Of a DNA stretch of 64,000 nucleotides, positions 63,955 through 64,000 are shown in pieces. The notes under the pieces were generated by a model. The model was not told where the DNA came from, made no database searches, and worked only from the letters and a program-made list of their open reading frames with translations. How positions within the stretch are numbered: the first letter of the stretch is position 1; every line of letters starts with the position of its first letter. The translations under genes were made by a program, and so were the position numbers. This DNA comes from Simonsiella sp051414845 (lineage in GTDB: Bacteria; Pseudomonadota; Gammaproteobacteria; Burkholderiales; Neisseriaceae): positions 1,426,001 to 1,490,000 of the forward strand of contig CP183313.1 of NCBI GenBank assembly GCA_051414845.1. The letters run 5' to 3'.

Positions 63955-64000
63955 ATGTGGATTCAATCAATTAATTTAAAAAATTTTAAATCTTATGAAC
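63955..64000 (+). CDS. dndD: DndD-like SMC/RecF-type ATPase, N-terminal fragment cut by the window edge
   Basis: Only 15 codons are inside the window: MWIQSINLKNFKSYE. This is the first beta strand and turn of a RecF/SMC-type ATPase (I-x-L-x-NF-x-S-Y), as expected for DndD. It follows the small dnd gene by two bases. The name rests on the context. Confidence 0.72.
   Translation, partial: MWIQSINLKNFKSYE

Overview
The window is chromosomal DNA from a member of the Neisseriaceae. Three things point there. The 12-mer DNA uptake sequence occurs many dozens of times, almost always as the palindrome TTTCAGGCAGCCTGAAA, which reads as AGGCAGCCTGAA on one strand and AGGCTGCCTGAA on the other (Kingella/Simonsiella-type dialects). 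There are dRS3-type ATTCCC-N8-GGGAAT repeats and Correia-like miniature elements. Gene content and protein sequences are neisserial (MisR/MisS-like two-component pair, NsrR with three cysteines, petABC, murC-ddl-ftsQAZ, an NHBA/TbpB-like lipoprotein). I cannot name the genus or species with certainty.

Layout. 1-4.2 kb: an nsrR/hemerythrin divergent pair, a surface lipoprotein, and a decayed integrase next to a tRNA-Leu(GAG), possibly a remnant island. 4.2-7.5 kb: secG, tpiA and small metabolic genes. 7.5-13.4 kb: the end of the division/cell-wall cluster on the minus strand (murC-ddl-ftsQ-ftsA-ftsZ). 13.7-18.8 kb: a universal stress protein, a TauE-type exporter, gcvT-gcvH behind a glycine riboswitch, and grxB. 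19-25 kb: the cytochrome bc1 operon petABC, a Nif3-family protein, a penicillin-binding carboxypeptidase and a second hemerythrin. 25-31 kb: rng, crcB, small Cys-motif proteins and a BCCT transporter. 31-36.3 kb: one 1715-residue secreted protein with Ig-like repeats, a serralysin-type zinc protease and RTX repeats. 36.4-49.9 kb: housekeeping genes (yaaA, misRS, mgtE, sppA, trpA, glyA, an Na+-symporter, pyrD, yicC). 49.9-51.1 kb: an attenuator with an aromatic-rich leader peptide in front of an unknown gene. 51.4-59 kb: a formate dehydrogenase operon (fdoGHI, fdhD, two unknown membrane proteins, fdhE). 59.6-61.6 kb: yjcH-actP. 61.8-64 kb: the start of a DNA phosphorothioation (Dnd) locus running off the right edge.

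The most interesting part is the right end. dndC, a small Dnd-associated protein and the first codons of a DndD-like ATPase are read rightwards. Divergently, with no dndB visible, there is a two-gene operon encoding an XRE-type regulator and a stand-alone protein that resembles the sulfur-binding domain of phosphorothioate-dependent restriction enzymes but has no nuclease domain. Two near-identical 21-bp palindromes lie between the two transcription units. This suggests a phosphorothioation locus controlled by a regulator paired with a possible phosphorothioate reader; the arrangement is seen in the sequence, the mechanism is inference.

Other points worth a look: uptake sequences that have become parts of functional elements (an arm inside the glycine riboswitch, terminator stems, stop codons with Phe-Gln-Ala-Ala tails), a miniature element that supplies the stop codon of a broken lipoprotein gene, and the tryptophan-rich attenuator. 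Positions of starts were chosen by ribosome binding site and family length where the longest open frame seemed too long.
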